In this document: positions 31,667-39,604 of the stretch, in pieces | Layout of the letters: every line of letters starts with the position of its first letter | Numbering within the stretch: the first letter of the stretch is position 1 | Assembly: GCA_002381765.1 (NCBI GenBank) | Contig: DFXX01000025.1 | Coordinates: forward strand, 39,323 to 85,837 | Length of the DNA: 46,515 nt | DNA from: Bacteriovoracaceae bacterium UBA4097 | GTDB taxonomy: Bacteria; Bdellovibrionota; Bacteriovoracia; Bacteriovoracales; Bacteriovoracaceae | Direction: 5' to 3' | The notes under the pieces: model-generated | The model's database searches: none | What the model saw: only the letters and a program-made list of their open reading frames with translations | Told to the model about the DNA's origin: nothing | Made by a program: the position numbers and the translations under genes

Positions 31667-32650
31667 CTAGTAAAGCCATTTCTTAATTGAGTTATTCTTA
31701 TCCATCACAATGCCCTGACGACGGAATGCCCAGCACATATAAGAGATGGATACAAAGAATGAGGCCGGAACTCTATTGGCATGAGTAATCTTGCAAGAGA
31801 GAAGTGTGGTCTTGCCACCAAACCCCATAGGTCCAATACCTAGCTTGTTACAAGTTTCGACAATGTCGTTCTCAAGTTTATTAAGTTCAGGATGAGAATT
31901 TTTATCATCGAGTTTGCGAAGAAGCTGCTTTTTAGCTAGATAAGCTGAATCTGCACGATCTCCACCGATACAAATTCCTAGAGCACCTGGACCGCAACCT
32001 TTACCCTGGGCCTTATGAATGGCGTCGATGATAACCTTTCGGACACCCGCTAAATCACGGCCAGCTCCAAGACCAGTATCTGGAAGAGAGTATTGAGCGG
32101 AAACGTTTTCACATCCCCCCCCTTTAAGAACGAGTTTCACTTCAACTTCTTTTTTATTGTGTTCATAGAAGTGAATGGAAGGATGGCCTTCTCCTAAATT
32201 TGTTCCAGCATTTTCCCCAGTAAGAGAGTTTACTGAGTTCTGGCGTAAATAACCTTTCTGCGTTGCCTTCACAACCGCCTTCTTAATGAGCTCCTTAAAA
32301 GGAGTCTGATGAAAGCCAGGAGGATGATAGATAAAGAAGATAACCGTTCCTGTGTCCTGGCAAAGAGGCTGAGACTTCAACTTGGCGAGTTCAATATTGT
32401 CATTAATGATATTCATGGCGTAAGAAGCAGTGGAGCCCGCTTGCTCCTGGGTGCGTGCTTTTAGCAATGTGCGATACACATCATCAGGCACCACGGTAGA
32501 AGTGGTCTTAATAAGTTCCACTAAGGTTTCAATGGTTTTCTGTTTGGGATCAAGCTTCTTCACTGGAAGCTTCTTAGTGGGAGCTTTAGTAATAACTTTT
32601 TTTGATAGTACTTTCTTAGCGGCCTTCTTGGTGGCTACTTTTTTAGTCAT
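31667..32650 (-). CDS. Class I fumarase alpha subunit with an H1-like Lys/Ala tail
   Basis: A 327-aa N-terminal-type subunit of the two-subunit class I fumarate hydratase. Its cysteines can ligate the [4Fe-4S] cluster. C97 is in CQDTGT, and others are at C180 (GGGCEN), C219 (GKGCGPG) and C306 (SYMCWAF). Residues 1-32 form a non-typical tail of repeated Lys-Lys/Ala-Lys pieces (VATKKAAKKVLSKK, APTKKLPVKK), like a histone H1 C-terminal domain. The homologous enzyme begins only around KTIETLVELIK. A very good ribosome binding site (AAGGAGA, five bases before the ATG) shows the tail is translated. Its stop lies 8 bp before the beta start. Confidence 0.9.
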   Translation of the reverse strand: MTKKVATKKAAKKVLSKKVITKAPTKKLPVKKLDPKQKTIETLVELIKTTSTVVPDDVYRTLLKARTQEQAGSTASYAMNIINDNIELAKLKSQPLCQDTGTVIFFIYHPPGFHQTPFKELIKKAVVKATQKGYLRQNSVNSLTGENAGTNLGEGHPSIHFYEHNKKEVEVKLVLKGGGCENVSAQYSLPDTGLGAGRDLAGVRKVIIDAIHKAQGKGCGPGALGICIGGDRADSAYLAKKQLLRKLDDKNSHPELNKLENDIVETCNKLGIGPMGFGGKTTLLSCKITHANRVPASFFVSISYMCWAFRRQGIVMDKNNSIKKWLY

Positions 32651-32725
32651 GGAAATCTCCTTAGCTGATGCCCCATTTTATAGGTAAAAGCCTCTGAAAA
32701 GCTATTGATTTAGAAAAAAATATCC

Positions 32726-32760
32726 TCACTCCCTTGACGATTAAAATCTTAAAACCATCT
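32726..32760 (+). promoter_or_regulatory. Sigma-32-type heat-shock promoter of the hsp20 gene
   Basis: TCACTCCCTTGACG (32726-32739) matches the sigma-32 -35 consensus TNtCNCcCTTGAA. After 13 bp, AACCATCT (32753-32760) matches CCCCATnT in six of eight positions. It lies 31 bp upstream of the hsp20 start. A housekeeping -10 at the right distance is not evident. Confidence 0.6.
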
Positions 32761-32790
32761 TGTCTATCAGAAGGGAACAAGGAGGAAATT

Positions 32791-33237
32791 ATGTACCATT
32801 TTGAATTGAAACCTTTTAGACGCCAAAGTTGGAACTCTCATACTGAGTGGGACAAAGATCTTGAAAAGTTTTTTGATACGTTTTCAAAAACCGATTACTT
32901 TGCTCCTGTCTATGAGTTAAGCGATGAGGAAAATAGCTATTGCTTAAGCATGGACATCCCAGGGTTAAAGAAAGAAGACCTGGAGATTGAAGTAAAAGAT
33001 ACTCAGCTGATTATCAGTGGCGAGAGAAAGAATGAGAAAAAAACCGAGAAAGACAATATTCTTAAGACCGAACGACGCTATGGGAAATTTTCCCGAGTTT
33101 TTAATCTGCCTAAGAATATCAATACCGATAAAATCGAAGCTCGGTTTGAAAACGGTGTCCTGGACATTGTGATTCCAAAGGAAGAAAAATCTCAAGGAAA
33201 GAAGATTCTCATTTCTGATGCAGCTATGGAAAGCTAA
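32791..33237 (+). CDS. Small heat-shock protein Hsp20/IbpA family
   Basis: A 148-aa alpha-crystallin-domain chaperone that holds unfolding proteins. The domain runs from about residue 40 (YELSDEENSYCLSMDIPG) to the end (GVLDIVIPKEEK). The family A-x-x-x-n-GVL is seen as ARFENGVLDI, followed by a C-terminal GKKILIS with the I-x-I/V-type docking end. The start at 32791 is fixed by AAGGAGG. An in-frame ATG at 32734 is unsupported. The upstream region matches a sigma-32 heat-shock promoter, and a strong terminator follows. Confidence 0.93.
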   Translation: MYHFELKPFRRQSWNSHTEWDKDLEKFFDTFSKTDYFAPVYELSDEENSYCLSMDIPGLKKEDLEIEVKDTQLIISGERKNEKKTEKDNILKTERRYGKFSRVFNLPKNINTDKIEARFENGVLDIVIPKEEKSQGKKILISDAAMES

Positions 33238-33242
33238 GATGA

Positions 33243-33272
33243 TAGGGGGCAAGACGCCCCCTAATCATTTTT
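33243..33272 (+). terminator. Intrinsic terminator after hsp20
   Basis: TAGGGGGC (33243-33250), an AAGAC loop region and GCCCCCTA (33256-33263) form an 8-bp stem. ATCATTTTT follows. Confidence 0.85.
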
Positions 33273-33285
33273 ACAGAGGTTCATT

Positions 33286-33690
33286 ATGCATCAAATGCAA
33301 GTTCGGTACGAAGGTGGTTTTAGAACCACTGCTCTTCACTTAGATTCAAATAATCAGATTATTACCGATGCCCCTAAAGATAATCAGGGAAATGGGGAAG
33401 CCTTTTCGCCGACCGATCTTATGTGCACGTCTCTTGCGAGTTGCATGCTCACTATTGCTGCAATGAAGGGGAAGAGTCTGGGGATTGAGCTTCAGGGAGT
33501 GAAGGTTGAGATTCAGAAGAAGATGCAGGCATCTCCTCGGAAGGTTTCAGAGATTGTTCTGAAGTTTGACTGGCAGGGGCTGGATCAGCGGATACCTTCG
33601 GAGTCTCTGGAGGAATTGAAGGCAGCTGCCCTGAATTGTCCGGTTGCTCTTTCTCTTGATCTTTCGGTAAAGAAGACTCTGATTTGGTAA
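33286..33690 (+). CDS. OsmC/Ohr-family peroxide-detoxification protein (YhfA-like)
   Basis: A 134-aa OsmC-family protein. It reduces organic hydroperoxides using two cysteines, here C53 in SLASCMLT and C118 in NCPVALSL. A further Cys47 precedes the first. The N-terminal GEAFSPTDLM region and the short length fit the YhfA-like branch of OsmC. The ATG at 33286 follows AGAGG. The last 239 bp are read on the other strand as the C-terminal tail of a subtilase. Confidence 0.9.
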   Translation: MHQMQVRYEGGFRTTALHLDSNNQIITDAPKDNQGNGEAFSPTDLMCTSLASCMLTIAAMKGKSLGIELQGVKVEIQKKMQASPRKVSEIVLKFDWQGLDQRIPSESLEELKAAALNCPVALSLDLSVKKTLIW

Positions 33691-35086
33691 CTTCATCATT
33701 TATTTCCTCGGGTGTTATCGCCTGAGGAATCGATTCCATAGCTCTTTTATGAAGGGCCTCAGCAGAAATCGCCGGGGCCATGCCTATACTTATCTGATCC
33801 TCTTCAATGGGAACCAGATTCAAACGAGCGAGATTTATTGCCGCATCCAGTGACATTTCATGAGAGAATTGAGCAGCCTTTAGGGCCTTTTGATTATTCA
33901 CCAGGGCAGCGGAGACCAGTTTATTTTTTAGATGCTCTTTCTCTTCCCCTGTCTCCATAATGATTCTTTTTACATCCCCTGGAGTGAGCTTTTTATTGGC
34001 ATTGATAATTTGCGCCGCAAGATTTGAAATATAAGGAGCGGCCATAGAGGTGCCACTTGAAGGAGAGTAGATTTCAGCTCCGTCCTTACTGTAAACCTTC
34101 GGCACTAAGGAGAGGATGGCCACTCCAGGTGCTCCAATATCCACCGATGCCTGGCCATAGTTTGAGAAGGTGGCCAGATACTCCCCATTTAAGGCCGCAA
34201 CGGAAATAGTATTGGGTAGTTTGATTTTTGATGGGTAGTGATGAAAGGCATCGTTATCAAGACCTGAATTACCCGCCGAAAAAATAAAGAGCATTCGGGG
34301 GTAGCGCTGAATGGTAGCAGTGCTTCTGCGGTAAAGTTCTTCAAAGTACTTATTCACCTCGTCCATCAGGACATGTTCTTCAATTTCCTGACCAACAATT
34401 TCACGATGCATCTCTCTGAATTTGGTCATAATGTTTTTATAGGTTATTCCATAAGAAGCATTAACCACTTCTATTCGTCTAAGGGAGAGATAGTGACAGA
34501 TCTTTCTGAATTTGCGTGATACTCGATCCAGGGAGTTTTTAATTTCTTTTTGAAATCTCGCCTGAGCGGTACTGGCTTTAGCGGGCTCAGTTGGCTCTAT
34601 GGTGGAGTCTTTAACTGCTACCACCGGAATGGGAATATGAAGGCCTCTGATAGGGAAGATATTGATATTCTCTCCTTCCCTTAAAGCGATGCCTGCGACA
34701 AATGTTCCGTGCGCATGCTTTTTGAAGCTCTTAACTTTTTTCATGAAATCTTTATCAGCATTTTTTCTGCCGAACCATTCAAACTCTTCAGGCGAGAGAC
34801 CTTCTCTGTGGCCTTTAGCTCTGAGATTTCTAAAAAGCAGGATTTCTTGCAGGATCGATTGATCCTGGATGACAGCTTCTTTGAGATGGGAATTATCATG
34901 AAAGCTCCAACCATGAAATTGATTGGAAAGAGCAGGATCGATGCCTTCCTCATCTGTCTCTTTTTTAAGGATCTTAGGTCGCAAAAATTCATGATCCAGA
35001 TCAAAGCCGGTATCGATGATGGCTATAGTAGCCCCAGGAGCTGAGAAGGCCCATAAAAATGAAGATAAAAACAGAAGTCTCATCAT
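33452..35086 (-). CDS. Subtilisin-like serine protease (S8) with an antisense-coded tail
   Basis: A 544-aa exported protease. A signal peptide (MMRLLFLSSFLWAFSAPGA) leads directly into the catalytic domain with no propeptide: D25 in IDTGFD, H126 in HAHGTFVAG, N273 in SAGNSG and S347 in SGTSMAAP. Inserted helical stretches lie around 165-260. The last 79 or so residues (466-544) are Pro/Ser/Glu/Gln-rich and disordered, and they are encoded entirely antisense to osmC. The start has no clear ribosome binding site. It is probably an envelope or secreted protease, with substrate unknown. Confidence 0.9.
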   Translation of the reverse strand: MMRLLFLSSFLWAFSAPGATIAIIDTGFDLDHEFLRPKILKKETDEEGIDPALSNQFHGWSFHDNSHLKEAVIQDQSILQEILLFRNLRAKGHREGLSPEEFEWFGRKNADKDFMKKVKSFKKHAHGTFVAGIALREGENINIFPIRGLHIPIPVVAVKDSTIEPTEPAKASTAQARFQKEIKNSLDRVSRKFRKICHYLSLRRIEVVNASYGITYKNIMTKFREMHREIVGQEIEEHVLMDEVNKYFEELYRRSTATIQRYPRMLFIFSAGNSGLDNDAFHHYPSKIKLPNTISVAALNGEYLATFSNYGQASVDIGAPGVAILSLVPKVYSKDGAEIYSPSSGTSMAAPYISNLAAQIINANKKLTPGDVKRIIMETGEEKEHLKNKLVSAALVNNQKALKAAQFSHEMSLDAAINLARLNLVPIEEDQISIGMAPAISAEALHKRAMESIPQAITPEEINDEVTKSESSLPKDQEKEQPDNSGQLPSIPPETPKVSADPAPASQTSEQSLKPSEEMPASSSESQPSLPEAQSPDSSPSLQQ

Positions 35087-35122
35087 AGAGAGATTGTATT
35101 CAGAATCCGGGATTGCCGCGAG

Positions 35123-35148
35123 AAAAAAAGGGGCCCACTGGGGGCCCC
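35123..35148 (-). terminator. Intrinsic terminator of yceI
   Basis: On the minus strand GGGGCCC-CCAGT-GGGCCCC is a 7-bp GC stem followed by seven Ts (plus-strand positions 35130-35148 with A-run 35123-35129). It follows the yceI stop at 35161 by 12 bases. Confidence 0.85.
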
Positions 35149-35160
35149 GAGGGAGGAAAA

Positions 35161-35757
35161 CTATTTTGTGGCAAAGAGGTCAACGTCCAGAGTGAATTCG
35201 TCAAATATCATCTTATCACCCAGCTTCTTGACTAGATCAGTCTTTCCGCCGGCCGAGTTATAAACCACGCCGTATTTTGTACGGTCAACTTTAATTGTGG
35301 CCTTGGCAGAATAGGCTTTATCGGTTTTCTTAATGTCTTTAGCATTGAAGCTAATGGCCTCAGTTTTACCTCGAATGGTGAGGTCGCCATTAATCTTAAG
35401 ACCTTCAGAAGTTTTCTCTGAACTCTTAATGACTAACTTAGCTTCTGGATACTTAGCAACATTGAAGAAATCTTCATGCTTTAAGTGACCCACTAGTTTA
35501 TCATTCCATTCACCGGCCTCAAGATCGGCCACAGTAATAGTATTCATGTCCATAATAATGGTACCTGAAGCAATCTTATCTCCCGAAATAATCAGTGAGC
35601 CACTTTTGGCCTTAACATTACCATTATGGGGGCCTGCAACTTTCTTACCGACCCAGCTCACCTTGGTCTTATCGGTGTCGATTTTATAAGTGGCAGTATC
35701 TTGAGCAAAAGCGGCAGTAGCTGAGAATATCATCAAAGCCGCAAACAATGTTTTCAT
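35161..35757 (-). CDS. yceI: YceI-family periplasmic lipocalin-like protein
   Basis: A 198-aa exported protein with a signal peptide (MKTLFAALMIFSATAAFA). The YceI beta-barrel pattern is clear: YKIDTDKTKVSWVGKK, SGSLIISG, DLTIRGKTEAISF and KVDRTKYGVVYNSA. Members bind isoprenoid-like hydrophobic ligands in the periplasm. AAGGAG precedes the ATG. The gene is divergent from the LysR regulator, with a 109-bp AT-rich gap holding an inverted repeat, so LysR may control it. Confidence 0.93.
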   Translation of the reverse strand: MKTLFAALMIFSATAAFAQDTATYKIDTDKTKVSWVGKKVAGPHNGNVKAKSGSLIISGDKIASGTIIMDMNTITVADLEAGEWNDKLVGHLKHEDFFNVAKYPEAKLVIKSSEKTSEGLKINGDLTIRGKTEAISFNAKDIKKTDKAYSAKATIKVDRTKYGVVYNSAGGKTDLVKKLGDKMIFDEFTLDVDLFATK

Positions 35758-35828
35758 GTGAACTCCTTCGTTCAGTTGATTAATTAAGTGCTTTCCATCA
35801 TGAGCTAGTTTTTGGTAAAAAAAAAGTC

Positions 35829-35845
35829 AGTTATTTTGATAAACT
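35829..35845. promoter_or_regulatory. Candidate LysR binding inverted repeat
   Basis: AGTTAT-TTTG-ATAAACT is a 6-7-bp inverted repeat in the AT-rich gap between the divergent yceI and lysR-type genes. It ends 21 bp before the LysR start. LysR sites are often such AT-rich palindromes near the divergent start. Base composition alone could produce it. Confidence 0.35.
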
Positions 35846-35866
35846 ATATAAAAAAAAGTAATACTC

Positions 35867-36739
35867 ATGACCTTTGAGCAAGTTCTTGTTTTTCATAAGA
35901 TTGTTCAGCTTGGAAGCTTTAAAGCAGCCTCTGGCGAGCTGCATAAGACTCAACCAGCTATAAGCCACGCCATTAAGAAGCTAGAGGAAGAAATGGAGGT
36001 CGAGCTTTTTGATCGTAGCGGCTATCGACCCATTTTAACCGATCATGGAAAGGCTTTTTTTGAGCGCTCGATCAAGATCCTACAGGGAATGCAGGAGCTG
36101 GAGTCCATGGCCAATTCTTTTCGAAATAGGGAGGAGCCAGAAATTAGGTTGGCAGTAGATGGCATCTCTCCTCTACCGGAACTGCTTAAGCTATTCAGAA
36201 AATTCAATGAACGATATCCGAGTACGAAGTTGAATATGGGTTTTGATATCCTCTCTGAAGCTGAGCGACGAGTACTTGATCGGGAAGCCGAAATTGGAAT
36301 TACACATTTTATAAGTGAGACAAGTGTTTTAGATGTTATTCCTATTACTCATGTAAGGATGGTGCCTGTCATGAGTAGAGATCTTCTGAAGGAGAAGGCG
36401 GTTACCAATCAGGCGCAACTTTTGGAGATTGAACAAATTGTAGTAAAAGATAAGGCGGGTGCGAGAGGAATAAATTTTGGTCTACTGGATGGTGGCAAGA
36501 AGTGGAGACTCTCTGACTCCAACTTCAAGCGAGAAATTATCATTGCAGGAATGGGCTGGGGGCATCTTCCGGAGCACTCTATTCATCAAGAACTTAAGGA
36601 AGGCCAGCTTGTCCCTCTTCATTTTGAGGATATTTATCCCCGAGAGCTTGTGATAAATTTAATTCGTCTTAAAAAACATCAGTTCGGAGTTGTAGCAAGA
36701 TCGCTTTGGGATGAATTAGCGGCTTTGCATCAAGGGTGA
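35867..36739 (+). CDS. LysR-family transcriptional regulator
   Basis: A 290-aa LTTR. A winged helix-turn-helix occupies residues 1-60 (GSFKAASGELHKTQPAISHAIKKLE). The type 2 periplasmic-binding-like effector domain starts near residue 90 (EPEIRLAVDGISPLPELLKLF). No catalytic function. It is divergent from yceI and followed by the protease-barrel gene after 39 bp, so it may control either. The ligand is unknown. The ribosome binding site is weak. Confidence 0.93.
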   Translation: MTFEQVLVFHKIVQLGSFKAASGELHKTQPAISHAIKKLEEEMEVELFDRSGYRPILTDHGKAFFERSIKILQGMQELESMANSFRNREEPEIRLAVDGISPLPELLKLFRKFNERYPSTKLNMGFDILSEAERRVLDREAEIGITHFISETSVLDVIPITHVRMVPVMSRDLLKEKAVTNQAQLLEIEQIVVKDKAGARGINFGLLDGGKKWRLSDSNFKREIIIAGMGWGHLPEHSIHQELKEGQLVPLHFEDIYPRELVINLIRLKKHQFGVVARSLWDELAALHQG

Positions 36740-36778
36740 AGATTGTTAGCATAATTTATCACTCTTGAGGGTTCATCC

Positions 36779-39604
36779 ATGCTCCAAATTATTTTATCAT
36801 TGTTTTTTACGTCATCACTTTTCGCCTATATCGAGGCCCAGGTAAATCCTATTGATTTTGAGCAGAATCCACCTGGGATGGAGTGGCAAAAAATAGTGAC
36901 CCCTCACTTTGAGATCATCTTTCCTAAAGAGATTAAGGATGAGGCCCAGAGAGTGGCACACCTTGTGGAAAGGGCCTATCCCTTTGTTACAAGATCCCTT
37001 GAGGTCAATCCACCTAGAATTCCACTGGTTTTACAAAACCGTTCGGTAGATTCAAACGGTTTTGTCACGCTCGCTCCAAGAAGATCGGAGTGGTATATAA
37101 CTCCCTCTGTTGATCCTGAACTCACCAATACTGAATGGTTGAAGACCCTGGCCATTCATGAGTTCAGGCATGTTGTGCAGTTTGAAAAAACAAGACAGGG
37201 CTTCAATAAGGCCTTGGAAATTGTTCTGGGTGAAATTGGTCAGGCCGCGGGGCTTGCTCTTACTCTTCCTCCCTGGTTTTTAGAAGGGGATGCAGTTGGC
37301 CTTGAAACCGCTCTGACTCATGGAGGGCGTGGAAGGCTTCCCCGCTTTGAGAGAGATCTTCGAACACTTCTGCTTTCTGGGAAGAAATTTGATTACGATA
37401 AGGCCCATTTCAGATCTTATGAAGACTTCGTGCCTAATCATTATGTCTATGGTTATTTTATGACCACTCATCTGAGAAACAAATATGGAGATATGTTTCT
37501 CTCAAAACTGGCCGATCGCTCGGCCGAGACTTCCTGGAATCCCTTAAGTTTCTACAATGCCACAGATGTACTCACTCCAGGAAGATTTGAAGACTTTTAT
37601 CAGGAAGTCATGAGTGAGCTTATTAAAGAATGGCAGGCAAAATTAGATCAACTAAATCCGACTCCTTATGAAGTGCAGAACTTAGGAAAACGTTTTGGCT
37701 GGACAAACTATTACTATCCTCAGTTGACCACCAATAATAAGATCATTGCATTAAAGAGGGGGCTGTCTTTTATCAATCAATTTGTTCTGATGGATGGAGA
37801 AATAGAGGAAACTCTTTTTTATCCTGGAGTGCTATCTCAGGAATATCCCTATAAGGTCAGAAACAACAAGATGGCCTATCTGGAAATGGATCTAGACCCT
37901 AGGTGGGGTTATCAGGATTATTCTCGCCTAAAGGTTTATGATTTTGAAAAAAGAAAAGTGATCTTAGACTTACCAGAAACAAAGCTTCGATTGGCAGTAC
38001 TTAATCAGGAAACTGACCGCATATTGGCCGTGAATTGGAATGCAGATCAAAAGCAGTCGGTAGTGGTCCTCGATATGAAAGGAAAAAAGCTCTCAGAGAT
38101 TCCAGTTCCCAAAAATAAAGTCATTACTTCTCTTGATTGGTTGAGTGAAGAAGAAGTTGTGATGGTTATTAAGGATTTTGATGACCAAAAAGTATTGGTT
38201 CAAATGAGTTTAACTGATGGGAGCACGCTTCCAGTGATTGAAGAATCATTTGCAAATTTAGGATTTGTCTCGGTGGAAGAAGGGCAAATCTTTTTAGAAA
38301 GTCCGGCTTCAGGCATTGATAATATCTATACAGTAATGGATGGCTCACTTCTCCAGATTACCAGTTCTCGTTTCGGGGCCTATGCTCCCGTTTTAAGAGA
38401 CAATAAACTTATTTACAATGATTATACTGTCCAGGGCATGAATGTTGTTCAAAAAAAGCCTGACTGGGATTCTGAAGAGAGCTCTGCTGACAGCTTTGTT
38501 CCGTTTTATGAGAAGTTTTCACTTCTTGAGAATAAAGAGAGCTTCTCAGATAAGCTTGCTGAAAGTGAGATCTATGAGACAAGTGATTATTCATTAACTC
38601 AAAATGCTTTAAATCTGCATAGCTGGATTATCCTCGCTCCTCCCCTTAGTAACACCATCTCGCTTGAAGGCTATTCCAGAGATATTCTTAATAAGTTTAG
38701 TCTAAGTGGTGGTGCAACTTACAATATCGATGAAAGAACATCACAAGGCTTCGTCTCTCTGGCCTGGTCTCAGTATTATCCTGTTTTTGATTTCAGGGCC
38801 TCATATGGGACAAGACGTGAGGATCTACGTATCTCAGGCAATGAATTTGAAGATAAGTGGGAAGAAGGAACCCTGGAAGCGGGACTTCAAGTACCCTGGA
38901 GAAAAATCTCCGGGAGAATGAATCAGAACTTTACTCTGAGGGCCTTTGCTAAAGTGATAAAGGTCACAAATAAGCTTAGTAATGATAAGACGGAAATAAA
39001 TGACGGAGCGCTTTTATCTCCTGGTGCTGAATTTAATTACTCCTTTGTCTCTCGCATGGCCAGTCGAGATATAGTGCCGCCACTTGGGTTCTCTTTATCC
39101 GGGCATTATGAGCAAGGTAAGGATGTTACTGGGAATAATCAAAGTGGATCCATCGCTTCCTTGGATAGCAGATATTTTTTACCAGGCTTTTGGCATCATC
39201 ATGCTTTCTACCATCAGTTTGCTTATGAAACTCAAAGAGATAAATCTTATCAGTATTCAAGTTTTATCTCTGATCCTCGAGGCACCGATAATGTCTTCTT
39301 ACAGGAGTTTATTAAATACTCGGGAAACTATACTCTTCCGCTTTTTTATCCGGACGAAAATCTTTCTCGTTATCTTTATTTAAAACGAGTGGCGATGAAT
39401 CTCTTCTATGATGAATTAAGAGGACGGTATGGATCGTATGAGTACAATGCGGCCTCTACTGGTTGGGAAGTTCTTTTTGAGACTTATGTCCTGAGATTAC
39501 TTCTTCCCATTACTCTTGGAGTGAGGGGGAATTACGTCTTAGAGGGATTTGAGCAAGGTAGTAATTATGACATCTTCTTCAATAGTTCCCTGGCAGTATT
39601 TTAA
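36779..39604 (+). CDS. Outer-membrane barrel with N-terminal zinc metalloprotease domain
   Basis: A 941-aa exported protein with three parts. After a signal peptide, residues about 40-300 form a gluzincin (Peptidase_MA-like) domain. H127-E128-x-x-H131 in AIHEFRHVVQ supplies two zinc ligands and the base, and E169 in WFLEGDA is the probable third ligand. The middle (about 300-600) is beta-rich, like a propeller. The last roughly 330 residues are amphipathic strands (GGATYNIDERTSQGFVSLAW), ending in Phe as BAM substrates do. It would display or secrete a protease at the outer membrane. It is the first gene of an overlapping four-gene chain. Confidence 0.82.
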   Translation: MLQIILSLFFTSSLFAYIEAQVNPIDFEQNPPGMEWQKIVTPHFEIIFPKEIKDEAQRVAHLVERAYPFVTRSLEVNPPRIPLVLQNRSVDSNGFVTLAPRRSEWYITPSVDPELTNTEWLKTLAIHEFRHVVQFEKTRQGFNKALEIVLGEIGQAAGLALTLPPWFLEGDAVGLETALTHGGRGRLPRFERDLRTLLLSGKKFDYDKAHFRSYEDFVPNHYVYGYFMTTHLRNKYGDMFLSKLADRSAETSWNPLSFYNATDVLTPGRFEDFYQEVMSELIKEWQAKLDQLNPTPYEVQNLGKRFGWTNYYYPQLTTNNKIIALKRGLSFINQFVLMDGEIEETLFYPGVLSQEYPYKVRNNKMAYLEMDLDPRWGYQDYSRLKVYDFEKRKVILDLPETKLRLAVLNQETDRILAVNWNADQKQSVVVLDMKGKKLSEIPVPKNKVITSLDWLSEEEVVMVIKDFDDQKVLVQMSLTDGSTLPVIEESFANLGFVSVEEGQIFLESPASGIDNIYTVMDGSLLQITSSRFGAYAPVLRDNKLIYNDYTVQGMNVVQKKPDWDSEESSADSFVPFYEKFSLLENKESFSDKLAESEIYETSDYSLTQNALNLHSWIILAPPLSNTISLEGYSRDILNKFSLSGGATYNIDERTSQGFVSLAWSQYYPVFDFRASYGTRREDLRISGNEFEDKWEEGTLEAGLQVPWRKISGRMNQNFTLRAFAKVIKVTNKLSNDKTEINDGALLSPGAEFNYSFVSRMASRDIVPPLGFSLSGHYEQGKDVTGNNQSGSIASLDSRYFLPGFWHHHAFYHQFAYETQRDKSYQYSSFISDPRGTDNVFLQEFIKYSGNYTLPLFYPDENLSRYLYLKRVAMNLFYDELRGRYGSYEYNAASTGWEVLFETYVLRLLLPITLGVRGNYVLEGFEQGSNYDIFFNSSLAVF

